Positions 23,570-37,153 of a DNA stretch of 64,000 nucleotides are shown here, piece by piece. The notes beneath the pieces are model-generated. The model did not search any database, had not been told where the DNA came from, and was given only the letters and a program-made list of their open reading frames with translations. The stretch comes from Amorphochlora amoebiformis (taxonomy: Eukaryota > Cercozoa > Chlorarachniophyceae), in NCBI GenBank assembly GCA_054601695.1, contig BAAHQB010000058.1, forward strand, positions 806,001-870,000, read 5' to 3'. The position numbers and the translations under genes were made by a program. The stretch's first letter is position 1. Each line of letters begins with the position of its first letter.

Positions 23570-23600
<31 letters not shown>

Positions 23601-23884
23601 GTATGATATATATATATATATATAATATTATATACACCACACCTGTACGTAGTATCAATGTATATACAGTCGTATGTATGTATATATGTATATATATGTA
23701 TATATGTAAATATATCATACATACATATATATATATATATATTATATATATATATATATGTATGTATATGTATATATATATATATATATAATATATATAT
23801 ATATATTATATTATATTTAATATACATGTATATGTTATATATATATGTATATAACATATAAAAATATATATAAGTGCAATAATA

Positions 23885-23920
<36 letters not shown>

Positions 23921-24286
23921 AATCTATATACATATATATGTATAAATATATACATCAATATAAATATATATATATATATGTATATATATGTACGTTTGTT
24001 TATACCTCCATATCATCATCCTCCTCTTCGTCCATAAGGTCCGCTAAACCATATGTACATTAGTAATATCTGTTAATGAGATTAAATACTATTTTACATA
24101 CATTTTTTAACATGTATATTTATATATCTATACATACACACACATATAATATAATGTATATATAATTACACATACATATCTAAGGTATATTCACACATAT
24201 GGGTAATATATTTGCACAACAAGTATATGTAGGTGTGTATACACATGTAGTATTTTTCTGTTATACATATTATGTGATACATATGA

Positions 24287-24327
<41 letters not shown>

Positions 24328-24392
24328 TTTATATTGAGTTAACAAAAATATAAATATATATATATATATACCTAAACAGCTATTCATATCAT

Positions 24393-24457
<65 letters not shown>

Positions 24458-24477
24458 AACATATATACATAATAAAT

Positions 24478-24508
<31 letters not shown>

Positions 24509-24585
24509 GTTTAAGTACCACCTAGAAGGGCGAAATTATGATACAAATGCTCAAATTTGTGTAGGTATGAAAATAAACAGATAAC

Positions 24586-24630
<45 letters not shown>

Positions 24631-26180
24631 TATATATATATATATATTATATATATATATATATATATGTATTATACTGTTAAATGCAATAATAGGTGCT
24701 ACAGTAGCTTTACATCTAAATTACATATATCAAACTCAGAATCCTCCTCGTCCTCCACACCCTCCTCGTTCTCCACACCCTCGTCATCCTCCGGGGTCGA
24801 CTTCACGTAAAAATGCGGCCTCATCCTGCAGATTTGTAAGTATTTGGGAAAAGTAAGCTCAATTGTTCTTGGTCTTAGAGGAGATTGAGGCCTTACTGTG
24901 AGGAATGCGGTATTCTTAACGGCTCGGGATGATGCTTTGTCAGATCCGATGGTAGTCTGGTTGGACATAATATTATGTGCATACAAATATATTTATAAGT
25001 GTTATTTATGTCTATGTATCAATACATATGTATGTGTACATCGTGTGTGTTTTCCTCATGTTATTGTGCATATAAGCCTGGCTGAGCATGGTCATCACTA
25101 GAGCCAGGATGAAGCTATACACCGAATAGACCCAACCCCAAAAACTATAAACATACGTAGACATTCGATTTTCCTGCCCCTCAAAACCTCTAACTCAAGA
25201 GAATCACCCGAAATAAACCAACCACTTACCCTATCCCGGGCCTCCTTAACTTCGAAGAGCCTACTTTCACGCTACCCCCGCGGGAAAACAACCCCAGTCC
25301 TCTCGCTATGTTGTATCCGCCTCTCTTTCCTACTCCCCTTTTGATTTGCAGGGCGAGGAAAGGGGTTCTCTCAGCCAGGAGGGTCATGAGAATGATCCAA
25401 TGAAAACAGCAGAAAACACCCAGATTTCGCCGCGGTGGCAACGTAGCCATTGTTTGTCACGCAACTCAGGACACACAGCTCTATATTTGAGAGATGGGGA
25501 AGGGGGACGGACGGAAAGGGATCGGCTTTCGGCGGGAAGGGCAGTGCGTTTGCGGCGGCTTGCCGACCACTCCACAGTTGCACTTATGCGGATATCGGAT
25601 ATGCTAGGATATATCAGAGATTCATGTATTGAATTTAGATATATTTATATAAAGTAGATGTTATGTTTATATTTTCATCTTTTCGGAACGATACCTCAAG
25701 ATATCGTATTATTATTATACAGATATTAGATATATCAATATATCTTATCTCTAATACTGCCACACCATCGATGCTGCCCATCGTTGCCGCTGCTGTCAGG
25801 TCCAAAATCAACTGCTCAGGGACGGAGAGGGGAAACGAAAAAGGATACTCAGAAGGATTTGAGTGTAGATATGAGTATGAGAGCTTGCAGGTTTTCCTTA
25901 AGGCTGAAATCATGCTTCCTGGGGTTGGGAGTAGGGGATATGGGTGTCCATCGGAAGTAAGGGGCCATTGGTTTCGTCTACGTATGCTTACGTACATGTG
26001 CGTGCAGATATATATGTCAGTGTATGTTTTTGAGCGTGGATGCTTTAGTGTTTTGATGGTGGAAGCTCTGATCAAGGCGCCTGATGGTTGGTAGATTTCA
26101 CATATGCTTTGCATGCGCAGAATGGTTGTTTATATGTGTATACATGCTACCCATATAAATCAATAATCCGTGAATGTTGT

Positions 26181-26211
<31 letters not shown>

Positions 26212-26339
26212 AATATATATATATATATATATATCATATGTATATGTGTGTGTATGATTTCATACATTTATATGTACGTATTACACATGTGTATTATAAC
26301 AAAAATTGCACATTGTATGAATTATAGGAATATTTATAC

Positions 26340-26370
<31 letters not shown>

Positions 26371-26519
26371 TCATATGTGTATGTGTGTGTATGATTTCAT
26401 ACATTTATATATACGTATCACACATGTGTATTATAACAAAAATTGCACATTGTATGAATTATAGGAATACATATGTATATATCTATATATACAAATATAT
26501 ATATACATAGCATACACAC

Positions 26520-26568
<49 letters not shown>

Positions 26569-26715
26569 GCAGATGACTTCGATTTCATGAAATACGTCCC
26601 TCAACGTAACCTTTTCATACGTACCCACCATATGTAGAAATACAACATGCATAATATATGTCTATATATATATATATATATATAGCTCTTATTATCACAC
26701 GTATATTGTATATAG

Positions 26716-26747
<32 letters not shown>

Positions 26748-26907
26748 CATATATCTAGATGTAGAAATACACAAAACAATTCACAATCATTTTCACGATT
26801 GTTTTCTCACATACATTTGTAAAAACATTCATCCCAATATACCTCCCCTCTAAAAATACTCTCCCATCCTCGCAACCCAACCCCAACATTCTGAATTCCT
26901 CCCCAAA
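11717..26907 (-). CDS. Gene B: WD-like N-terminal part and long acidic/lysine-rich C-terminal part, 33 exons, 5' end incomplete
   Basis: Minus-strand exons: 26860-26907, 26578-26610, 25766-25811, 25376-25480, 25230-25329, 24897-24956, 24725-24825, 24006-24043, 23326-23363, 23161-23197, 22805-22828, 22685-22714, 22465-22497, 21390-21419, 21185-21241, 20860-20901, 20441-20490, 20305-20368, 20104-20169, 19346-19363, 19215-19237, 18298-18324, 17830-17903, 17131-17174, 14879-14920, 14628-14654, 14072-14123, 13568-13615, 12966-13036, 12614-12639, 12298-12331, 11973-12004, 11717-11759. Phases agree throughout: 520 residues plus TAA. The first exons read like a beta-propeller blade ([33 protein letters not shown]). 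Then come acidic blocks ([18 protein letters not shown]), a lysine run ([13 protein letters not shown]), a more structured part ([46 protein letters not shown]) and a Trp/Asp-rich tail ([13 protein letters not shown]). Function unknown. Weakest exons: 19346-19363 and 19215-19237. Two genes could have been joined, since many exons are phase 0-0. Confidence 0.7.
14331..14370 (-). repeat. Fragment of the tRNA-like SINE family (3' end)
   Basis: Plus strand reads TTGTTAACGCAACGTGATAT directly after (TA)n, matching the conserved 3' ends at 52139, 52703 and 56893. It lies in an intron of gene B. Confidence 0.6.
14700..14878 (+). repeat. Polypurine tract in an intron of gene B
   Basis: GGAGAAAGG-type purine-rich sequence on the plus strand between exons 14628-14654 and 14879-14920, pyrimidine-rich on the coding strand. 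A purine-rich stretch of the same kind follows at 12650-12720, just upstream of exon 12614-12639. Confidence 0.65.
14960..17105 (+). repeat. Compound satellite: TTAGGG runs + conserved 41-bp core + TA microsatellite, about eight units
   Basis: Each unit has GGGGTCCGAGTTAGTGTGCG, a run of GGTTAG repeats, ATCAGATTATTCAGCATGTC, then CTTAGTCCGAGGACCATTGA with CTCGGG, more TTAGGG, GGGATTAGAACAAATATA and a (TA)n tract of variable length. The core lies near 15091, 15307, 15561, 15836, 16080, 16277, 16795 and 17030. CCGAG...CTCGG can pair as a 5-bp stem with a 9-nt loop. The array fills one intron of gene B (between exons 17131-17174 and 14879-14920). It is interstitial, since genes flank it on both sides. 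Confidence 0.9.
20643..20715 (-). repeat. Dispersed repeat, copy 1 (about 74 bp)
   Basis: The minus strand closely matches the plus strand at 37669-37742; both contain CATACTACAAACAAGAAAC and GGCTGCAACAA. It lies in an intron of gene B. Confidence 0.8.
22545..22680 (+). repeat. Purine-rich tract in an intron of gene B
   Basis: GAGAGAGC-type sequence between exons 22465-22497 and 22685-22714, pyrimidine-rich on the coding strand. Confidence 0.6.
22900..22995 (+). repeat. Polypyrimidine tract in an intron of gene B, opposite polarity to the rest
   Basis: TCTCTATCTCC and TTTTCCCTCTTTTC-type sequence on the plus strand, so purine-rich on the coding strand of B. It is the clearest exception to the polarity seen elsewhere. 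The plus-strand frame over 22745-23056 is mostly this tract. Confidence 0.6.
26234..26469. repeat. Direct duplication, copies of about 98 bp, offset about 137 bp
   Basis: Copies at 26234-26331 and 26371-26469, starting TCATATGT and ending GTATGAATTATAGGAATA with few differences. The spacer between them is (TA)n. Both lie in an intron of gene B. Confidence 0.85.
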
Positions 26908-27161
26908 CTCCAGGTTTTCGAAGAAAACGCAAGAAAAAACCCTCACCGCCTACTCCAAATGTAACATAATTTAATGCCTAATCCTACCTAACATTAACTG
27001 CAAGCCTAATCCTAGATCGATCCTTCTGTCTGGGGTGCTAACGCACTGAGTATTCTCCTTTCAGGGGTAGAAACTCTAAGCTAACCCTTGTTAGCTCTCT
27101 TTCTCTTTCATGTCTTATATAATATACTTTTTATAATATATATACGTATATGTGCGTGTAG

Positions 27162-27243
<82 letters not shown>

Positions 27244-27320
27244 TATAATTAATTTATTTATACATGTACATAAATATACATTATATCAAAGTATAATACT
27301 GTTCCATCTATGCATAAACA

Positions 27321-27368
<48 letters not shown>

Positions 27369-27402
27369 CGTGTGTGTGTGAGCAATATATATATATATAT
27401 AA

Positions 27403-27433
<31 letters not shown>

Positions 27434-27592
27434 TAAATAAATATATCTATGTACTCGCTATCCTCCCTCTCTTCAACTTCTTTGTTCTCACCTTTTTGTT
27501 AAGTATAAATGTACACACATATGTATATGTATGTGTGTAAATATTTTAATATATGTATGCACGTAAATATACAATATATATAGGTGTATAAG

Positions 27593-27623
<31 letters not shown>

Positions 27624-27743
27624 ATGCATATATATATATATATGTATATATATAAAATATATATAATAAAATATATATATATATATGTGTATATATTATA
27701 CATATATAAATATATATAGATATATATATATGTGTGTATTATA

Positions 27744-27775
<32 letters not shown>

Positions 27776-27809
27776 CAAGAAATCATTCAAGTAAACGTTC
27801 AGTTATGTA

Positions 27810-27848
<39 letters not shown>

Positions 27849-28618
27849 ATATATACAATACACATACATGTATATATCACACACATGCGCACAAATAACA
27901 CATCCATAATTCACATCCCTTAATCCTTCTTAATCCAACCCTCTAGAAACCCCTAAATTCGTCCAAGCTACATCTGAACACCATTCGTTCCCCTACTTCC
28001 AACCCAACCCCTTCCCCTTACCCTATCCCCCACCCACCAAAAAGCGATCTACTGTCAAGGGGGGGGGAAAGAGAAGTGGAAGGCTTGTTTGGAATTTTGA
28101 AGGCGGGAGGTGGGGGTGGGCTTCGGAAGAGGGTTATGTGTGATCCAATCGTTAATAAAACGTGCGTTTTCATTAGTGTTAGTGTTGTTCATTCTTGCGT
28201 TGCTATTGTATATTATGGATGTGTGTGTGTATGTATTTTCTATAAATATATATATATATATATATATTTGTTTTTACATATATATTATAGTTTATATACA
28301 AATATGTTAGAATTATTCCTGTGTAGTCATAATGTTAAGGCTTATATCGCATGCGAATATGATTCGAGTATCCCTACTCTACATTTAACGTATAAAATAC
28401 GTGATAACAAATTACAGTGACAATTTGTTGCGTAAATGACACTTTTGTTATTACTTACAATTGTCGTTATCACCATTATTTTAAACTGTTGTAGTAATTC
28501 TCATTTGTTTAACCACATAATTATCATTATTGTTTTAAATAATATTCTCATATCTCTGTATACCATTTTACACATTAGAATAATAGATATATGTACCCAC
28601 ATATATGCATACATACAC

Positions 28619-28651
<33 letters not shown>

Positions 28652-29574
28652 CATATATATATATATGTGTGTGTGTGTAAATTTAGGCATGCATCTTTTA
28701 CTACCTAAATGGAATAATATCATAAACATATATACACATAAATACACATTTAAACATACATAGATGCCTAAAGTGCAAAAGAATTATCACCCGCAGGCAC
28801 GCAAACCCTAACTCGCGCAAACCCTAACTTAAACCCTACTCGCGCGAACCCTAACTCAAATCCCAACCCCAATGCTACCCCTACTAAACTAAACTCTCAC
28901 CCATGATCCGAACACTAATCATCTCTAACCCAACTAATCAGAGACAATAAGAAAGCGTCCCAAAACCTATGTCTTAAGTGTTATGGTAACCCTAATTCCA
29001 ACCCTACTGCAGTCTTTATTCTTCACCATAAGCCTCCCTGTCTATCTTCGTCCCTTTCCTTCCCTCTTCTTATGTCCAGATTATATTATATTATGTATGT
29101 ATATGTACACATGTACACACACATATATGTAACATATATATATATATATATATTATATATATGTGTGTGTATGTGTGTGTGTCTGCGCACACATATTTAG
29201 ATGTGAATACATACTTGAAACATATGGATATATATGTGTATATACATATCAATATATGTATACATACATATATTATGTATCTATTACATATAAATGTATA
29301 TGTGTGTAAAAGCGTAGTTCTCTCTCCTTGATCCTACCTCACCTAACCCCAGCTCTAAACCATAGGTACCGCTAAACGCAAGTCATGCATCTCAAGCGTC
29401 AAGTAGCTCAAACCCTAACCCTAACCCTAACCCTAACCCTAACTCTAGCCTTTATTCCAGGAGAGAGGCTGAAGACGGAACATTGTAACTTGACTGTAAT
29501 TTTAACTCTCTAGCTCGCATACCCAAATCCTCCCTACGCCCAAACTCTAATTTAACTCATTCTTAAGGGTTACT
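26908..29574. other. Divergent spacer between genes B and C
   Basis: Mixed (TA)n and TA-poor islands. The plus strand changes here from TTAGGG-type to CCCTAA-type repeats (from about 26970). Islands at 27440-27500 and 28050-28440 contain short open segments, but I could not chain them. Promoters of both flanking genes and any missing 5' exons of gene B must lie here; no core promoter motif is distinctive in this AT background. Confidence 0.5.
29408..29446 (-). repeat. Interstitial telomere-type repeat (CCCTAA)n
   Basis: Five consecutive CCCTAA units on the plus strand 130 bp upstream of the start codon of gene C, with looser CCCTAA sequence at 28800-29030 and 29330-29400. Confidence 0.85.
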
Positions 29575-29653
29575 ATGGTGTACAATGACCTCCCTAGGAT
29601 ATCTCCCTTTTTCCGGGTAAAGTATATGCGGTTGGTTTGTTTGTGTGTATATG

Positions 29654-29730
<77 letters not shown>

Positions 29731-30568
29731 TTGTATATATGTATGCATATATATACACACATATGTATATATGATGTATATATGTATGTCCGTACATATA
29801 TATATATATATATGCATATGTGTAGATATATATCATACATATATATAAAAACACGTTTATTTTACATGGATGTATACGATATGTGTACTAAGACATGTTC
29901 ATACATACATACATATACACACATATGAATGCACTAAAATATCTACATATGTATGCATGTACAAATAGTTGTAAATATATATATATATATATTAAAGATA
30001 TATATATATATATATACATATATATACATAGATATATATATATATATACATACATATGCATTAATACATATATTGATATATACATATATATATATGTATG
30101 AATATATGTTCTTTACGTACAAAAGTAATTATTGTGTATTTCAAAAATCCAGGCTAACATGCCTGGAATCCTCATCTCGACCCAAAACCCCAGAAATCTG
30201 TCCAGAACCAACCCAAACTCCTCAAAACCAAACCAAGCCACCCTCTCCACACAAATTCCAAAGGAAGTGTCCAAGAATCTTCAGAAATCTCCAAAGGAAA
30301 TCCAGAAATCTCCGAGAAACCTCCCAGAATCTCTCACCGAACCCTGGTGCCCCACATGTGGAAAGCGGTTTCAGACCCTAGCCTCTACCAAGGCAACAAT
30401 GCCCCCCGACCTTAAGTACACCCCTCTGTACCTTCTCCTAATCTTAGCCTAACCTGATTTAGCGGCACGTGAAGCTTCGACATGAGCAAATCCAAAAGGG
30501 TTATACATGTGGCAATTGCAACAAGGCGAGAAATGCAAACCTTAACCTTAAGCCTTACCCGAAATTTA

Positions 30569-30607
<39 letters not shown>

Positions 30608-30641
30608 TTATATATATATATATATATGTATGTATATTGCG

Positions 30642-30697
<56 letters not shown>

Positions 30698-31490
30698 AAA
30701 TGTATTGTATGTATAAATGTATATATACATAAATATATACGTACATACATATTTAATATACATATAAAAATATATATGCAAATGGATTTTGGCACATGTA
30801 TACAGACATATATATCACTCTCTACCCACCCTTGGCTAGGCTAAAACGTAAATTGTAATCCCTAGAGCTTCTCCGAGCGAAGTGATTTAGTTACGCATAT
30901 GGCGATTCATACCGGTCATAAATTCTAATGTAGACTAATTCTAATGCGAAGATTCAGAGATATAAACCTAAGCCTAATTTTCAGGAGAGTTGCCGTATGT
31001 TTGTAAGATATGCAGTATGAGGTTTCGGTGGCGGTATCAAAGGTTGGTATGTGTGTTTACGAATGCACATATGTGTGCTATGTACATACAATACGTACGT
31101 ACACATATATACATATATATATATATATATGTACATATATATATTTATATATATATATATATATGTATATTGTATGTATATATTTACATGTACGTAAGTA
31201 TGTATAAATATACATGTATGTATACATATACATGTATGTTAAAATATAATATAATATATATATAATATTTATATATATATATTATATATATACATATATA
31301 TATATATATTATATATATGTATATATATATATATATATGTATTGCAGAATAGCACACCGAAATCAAGTTCACTCGAAGTCTGAAGGTCTAGAAATATCTA
31401 TATCTAAATATATATATATATATATATATATATTTATTTGTATATATATATATGTATATGCATATATATATATATATAGATATTTTGTAT

Positions 31491-31531
<41 letters not shown>

Positions 31532-31806
31532 GCACATATACATGTAAAAGAACATATATGTACATAAACAAATATATATGTGTATATATATATATATATG
31601 TAATATATGCACATATATACATATGTATGGATATGTAATATATAAATATATGTATATATGTACATTATTTCATATATATATATATATATATATGTATGTA
31701 TATATCGTATATTTATATATGTATTTATAACAAATGTATATTTATATATGTATATATATATATATACACCTGTGTGCGTATATACTTATAATATATATAC
31801 ATATAT

Positions 31807-31892
<86 letters not shown>

Positions 31893-31968
31893 ACGTGTAT
31901 GCATTTGCATATACATGTATAAATATACACATATACACATATACACAATATATAAAAAGCACATTTCC

Positions 31969-32035
<67 letters not shown>

Positions 32036-32179
32036 TTATTTATTTATATATGCGTATTCATTGTGTATGTATACGTTTACATATGAATTATATATTCGTT
32101 ATATATATATATATATATGATCAATATATACTCGAACATGATATAAAGATATGTTCAACATGAATATTGCATATGTATA

Positions 32180-32214
<35 letters not shown>

Positions 32215-32240
32215 TGTAGATATATTACATATATTATAAC

Positions 32241-32292
<52 letters not shown>

Positions 32293-32489
32293 ATGTATTC
32301 CTCAGAATCATACATATGTGAGCTTTGCAACAATACGTTCACGTCACGGTTACATTTACGCCGGTCAGATTTGGGGAAAGAGGGTTACGACTTGGATTAA
32401 GGCTAGGATTGTGTTTACCGCTAGGGTTTAGGTAGGTTAGCGTGTTATTTTCACATTAAATTAAATTATATACATGTACATATATTTAA

Positions 32490-32523
<34 letters not shown>

Positions 32524-32651
32524 GCATACGTATGTATACATATAGGCATGTAATGCATCACCTCGAAGTCAAGGATATGAAGAAATCTCTAGGGAGGATT
32601 ATCACTTGTGAGTGTGGTCAGGTTAACTGTTCATATGCGTGTAATACATAC

Positions 32652-32698
<47 letters not shown>

Positions 32699-32709
32699 AT
32701 ATAAATATG

Positions 32710-32792
<83 letters not shown>

Positions 32793-33216
32793 AATATATA
32801 TATATATGTGTGTATTATGAAATATATAGGAGGATATACAACATATATATATATATATATATATTACAATGTAAACATATAATATATACATATATAATTA
32901 TATGTATTACATTACATATATATATATATACTCACAGTCATACGATAGCAAGGACGAGCTTTTCCTTCACATCAAAAAGCATCAAATCGTAAGCCGAATC
33001 CAAACCCTCTAACTCTACCCCTAACCGTAACCCTAACCCAAGCTCTATCGTGCGGAGAAATCTTACAAACCTGAGCCCAACCCGATCTTAGCTTTAACCC
33101 TAACATTACTATCAGCGTGGAGAGAATGAAATAGCGTTAAGGACAGCCAGAAAGGCAGAAAACTCCCGAACCCTGATCTAATTCCAACGCTAAATTTGAC
33201 TTGACGGATACATTTA

Positions 33217-33258
<42 letters not shown>

Positions 33259-34004
33259 TTTTATATATATATATATAATATAATATTATATATATATATA
33301 TATATATATGTATATCTAGTGTTGTGTATATAAATATATATGTATGTACATATACAATCATGAATGTGTGAAATATAAATATAGGTATATATACACATAT
33401 ATATATATATAAATATATACGTATATGCATTTATGTAATCACACAATAGGCAGATCCTGGCAGGAAGATACTATCCTGTCAACACTGTCAGAGGTTTTGA
33501 AATTATGTGGTTTCAACACATAGATGTACACTTTATTTTAATCCATATACATAAATATATATATATATATATATATATAATAGATATATATATATGTATA
33601 TATGTATACATAATTATTTATATATGCATACGTGTATAATATATATATATATATATTTCTATCCATATTTTATATGTTATATTCGGTATGTATATGAAAC
33701 ATACACATACGGACACACGCAAGGATAGAAATAAATACAATGGTCTTAAATATATATATATATATATAACAAATGAAAATCAGGATTTTTTTTACATCTG
33801 GTGGATTACATCAGCACGAGATTAGGTGTGACTGTAAATACTTACAGTATAGATCTAAATGTGGATTCAAATGTGAATGCACATATTCAAATTATATATG
33901 TACACAGTATATATATATATATATATATTCTATCTGTACATTCACATACACATGCGTGTACATAATGGCAAATCCATATGTATACACATATACACACATA
34001 TACG

Positions 34005-34037
<33 letters not shown>

Positions 34038-34120
34038 ACACGTATTTTTATATGATTGTATTGACAATACGTAGGAGTAGATATACTCAGACTATTGTAC
34101 ATACATGCATACTATAATAC

Positions 34121-34157
<37 letters not shown>

Positions 34158-34179
34158 TATATTTTAAAATGTATACATT

Positions 34180-34214
<35 letters not shown>

Positions 34215-34404
34215 CTGTGTATGTTATATATATAGTATAATGTATGATATCACATGTATTATATCTTATGCATATATGTACAAGAAATACAAATCAGAGA
34301 GCATAGTACGAGGTCATCAATAATTGGCCACCACTTATGCACGTTCCCAGGATGCACAAAGAGTATATAATAAACAGAAAGATATTTTTACAATTCTGTT
34401 ATGC

Positions 34405-34444
<40 letters not shown>

Positions 34445-35085
34445 GTCTCTCTTTCTCTCTCTCTCTCTCTGTATATGTGTATATATATATATATATATAA
34501 TATAATATAATATAATATGTACACACGTACATATGTATATACATGTATATAGGATATATACAGGTAATGTATCACGCTGTATCATACATAGATCTTGCTA
34601 TAGATACATGTGTATACACTCATATGTGTTAGTGTACGACTATTATCAAGGAACATATTATAATGTCAATACAGATAATAGACATGCACACATTTTAACC
34701 TGTGCAACATAATTTATTTAATTATATATGTAAACACATATATATATATATATAAACATATATATGTATATATATATGTTATATACGTGCGTAAAAAAGT
34801 ATCACATACCATATACACTCGTACATTGTGCGTGCGTAGTGCTGTTAATTAACTTACATTTAAATATGCATACATGTATATATATATATATATATGTATG
34901 TATATAATATATATATATATATGTATATGTATATACGTATATAATATATATATGATATATATGTAGTAATTTTTATCTACATTTATATATAGAGTTGAGG
35001 AGTTATCGGGATCTAGAGGCACACAACAACACACATTATAACAGAAAGCCACATCGGTATTCACATACGTGAATATATGATCCTC

Positions 35086-35127
<42 letters not shown>

Positions 35128-35791
35128 TAATTATATATATATATATATATATGTGTATGGGTGTGTGTGTGTGTGTGTAGACCACACTACCAGCTTTCAT
35201 TATATATATAATATACATATACATATATATATATACTTATTTTACTCTCACGGACTTATATACAAATATCAAGTTCAAATACACAAGTATGTTTTCAATT
35301 TGAAAAGATATATACATGACACAGATGTAATATGTACATGTTGGTATATACTTACAATTACATATAGTTCTAAGTATTGGTATTCATTTGAATGTACGTC
35401 TGGATGTAAGTAAAAATCCTCAAATATGAATGTGCTTATATTTTCTATTATATGCATATCTATACATATATACATATACACACATATATATATATATATG
35501 TATATATATACTTCATTTATGTATACAAATTCAGATGCGATATATGTGGTATATCCTTCGCCGCGTTAACAAATCTTTGCTGCCATAGGTGCAACTCCCT
35601 TTCCCTAATCCTAACCCTAACCCTAGCTTAACCAACCCTAATCTAACCAACCCTAACCTATACCGAACACAACCTAATTCTCTCTTTGCTGAGTCTATAC
35701 ATATATCCATATTATACTACATAAGGAAGATGAATTATAACAATTGTACGTAGAGTATACTCTCTCTTTGTCCCGTATGATACATAAATTC

Positions 35792-35861
<70 letters not shown>

Positions 35862-35935
35862 TATATATATAATATACATTACATATATAATATATATATA
35901 CATACTTATACAATATATATATATACTTATACATA

Positions 35936-35987
<52 letters not shown>

Positions 35988-36420
35988 TACATATGTGTTG
36001 ATCATATATATATATATATATATATATAACATATATATTGATACCATATATAAAAATGCATGTATTTATATATGTTTAATCACACATTATATATATATAT
36101 ATGTATATATATATGCATATATATATATATAAAAATATTATACACAATATGATATTTAGACATGTATGTATATATATAAAAACATTTAATATGCATGAAT
36201 TTATATAGGTATGAAATATATATATATGTATATATAAATATATATATTATGAACTTTTTATTTACAACTGAAATATAATATATATCTATATATATTTATG
36301 TTATATATATATATATATATATATACTTATACATGTACGTATAATACCCAAAGGAAAACCCGTCACTTCGAGGTGCATATAGGTGGAAACCGACCACTAG
36401 CGATTCAGAAAAAGATATAA
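29575..36420 (+). CDS. Gene C: C2H2 zinc-finger protein, eight fingers, 15 exons
   Basis: Exons: 29575-29616, 30153-30392, 30463-30525, 30866-30914, 30985-31042, 31348-31385, 32306-32363, 32546-32621, 32938-32988, 33450-33493, 33784-33825, 34298-34362, 34993-35056, 35535-35588, 36354-36420 (TAA). The total is 1011 nt, 336 residues. Fingers: CPTC...H-x4-H, CGNC...H-x3-H, CKIC...H-x4-H, CELC...H-x3-H, CEC...H-x3-H, CQHC...H-x4-H, CTFPGC...H-x3-H, CDIC...H-x4-H, each with exactly 12 residues between the second Cys and first His. Linkers include HTGELPYVC and HYNRKPHRC. These spacings fixed almost every splice junction. The family usually binds DNA or RNA as a nuclear regulator. Residues 15-79 are a Ser/Pro/Lys-rich lead. 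Oddities: finger 5 has C-x-C, finger 7 C-x4-C, and two introns use GC donors (30393, 30526). The first exon ([10 protein letters not shown]) rests only on an ATG, a GTAAAG donor and phase. Confidence 0.88.
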
Positions 36421-36776
36421 TTTGCCGCGTAGACTAACTTACTAAAATTTAATCATGGGTTAAATCTGTCAATAGCATGCCTACATTAGATTATCTACTT
36501 ATATCTAGTGTACATTTGAAATTACTATCATCCTATACAACCTGTCCCATTGATTCTAGTGATTCCATCTAGTCCATGTACGCGATCCTACTGGGCCTTA
36601 TCTAGCTTATCTAAGAACTAGAAGAAAAAGCCCGGCTACTCCTTGTACTCTCTAAAGGTAATTTAAACTCGTACGAAACTAGCTAAACACTGGAACACTA
36701 ATTAGAAAATTGCCACAGATAACCGATGGTTCTTTCATGTTTCTCATTGGTCGAATTTGGAAGATCTAGAAGATAA
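36421..36776. other. Convergent gap between the 3' ends of genes C and D
   Basis: About 356 bp of TA-poor sequence with no exon I can support on either strand. It must contain both 3' ends. No AATAAA stands out. Confidence 0.6.
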
Positions 36777-36951
36777 CTAGAGATAACTCGATCTGAGATA
36801 GCCGTATCAGTTTTCCGTATGATAATTGCAAAATTAAAATGATTAAAGCCCTAACACAGAGTACGCGTTGAGGACTGGGACGGCGATTTCGTTTCGCCGA
36901 TATCTGCAAAGAAAATATTAATACCCGTGTGCATATTTTGCGTACACATAC

Positions 36952-36992
<41 letters not shown>

Positions 36993-37122
36993 TGATATCT
37001 AATTTACAAATGTACGTAATCTTTCTGTTGGGATTTAGGGTGAAAGCTACCGCGGAATCGTGATCGCATCGTTGTATCTGTATAAATATACAAATTATAT
37101 TAGATATTTTGATGTGATATAT

Positions 37123-37153
<31 letters not shown>

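Noticed and set aside
25384-25575. Arg/Ser-rich minus-strand frame beside the gene B exon 25376-25480
   Set aside because: It is an alternative frame over the same DNA without splice phase agreement, whereas the WD-like frame chains in both directions.
33836-33900. Cys-rich segment [12 protein letters not shown] after gene C exon 33784-33825
   Set aside because: It would need a 22-bp intron or read-through and breaks finger 6; exon 34298-34362 supplies the missing His with correct spacing and phase.
35368-35405. Possible extra exon of gene C with a GTAAGT donor (YSFECTSG)
   Set aside because: Its outgoing phase does not fit the next exon, and skipping it gives a perfect seven-residue linker between fingers 7 and 8.
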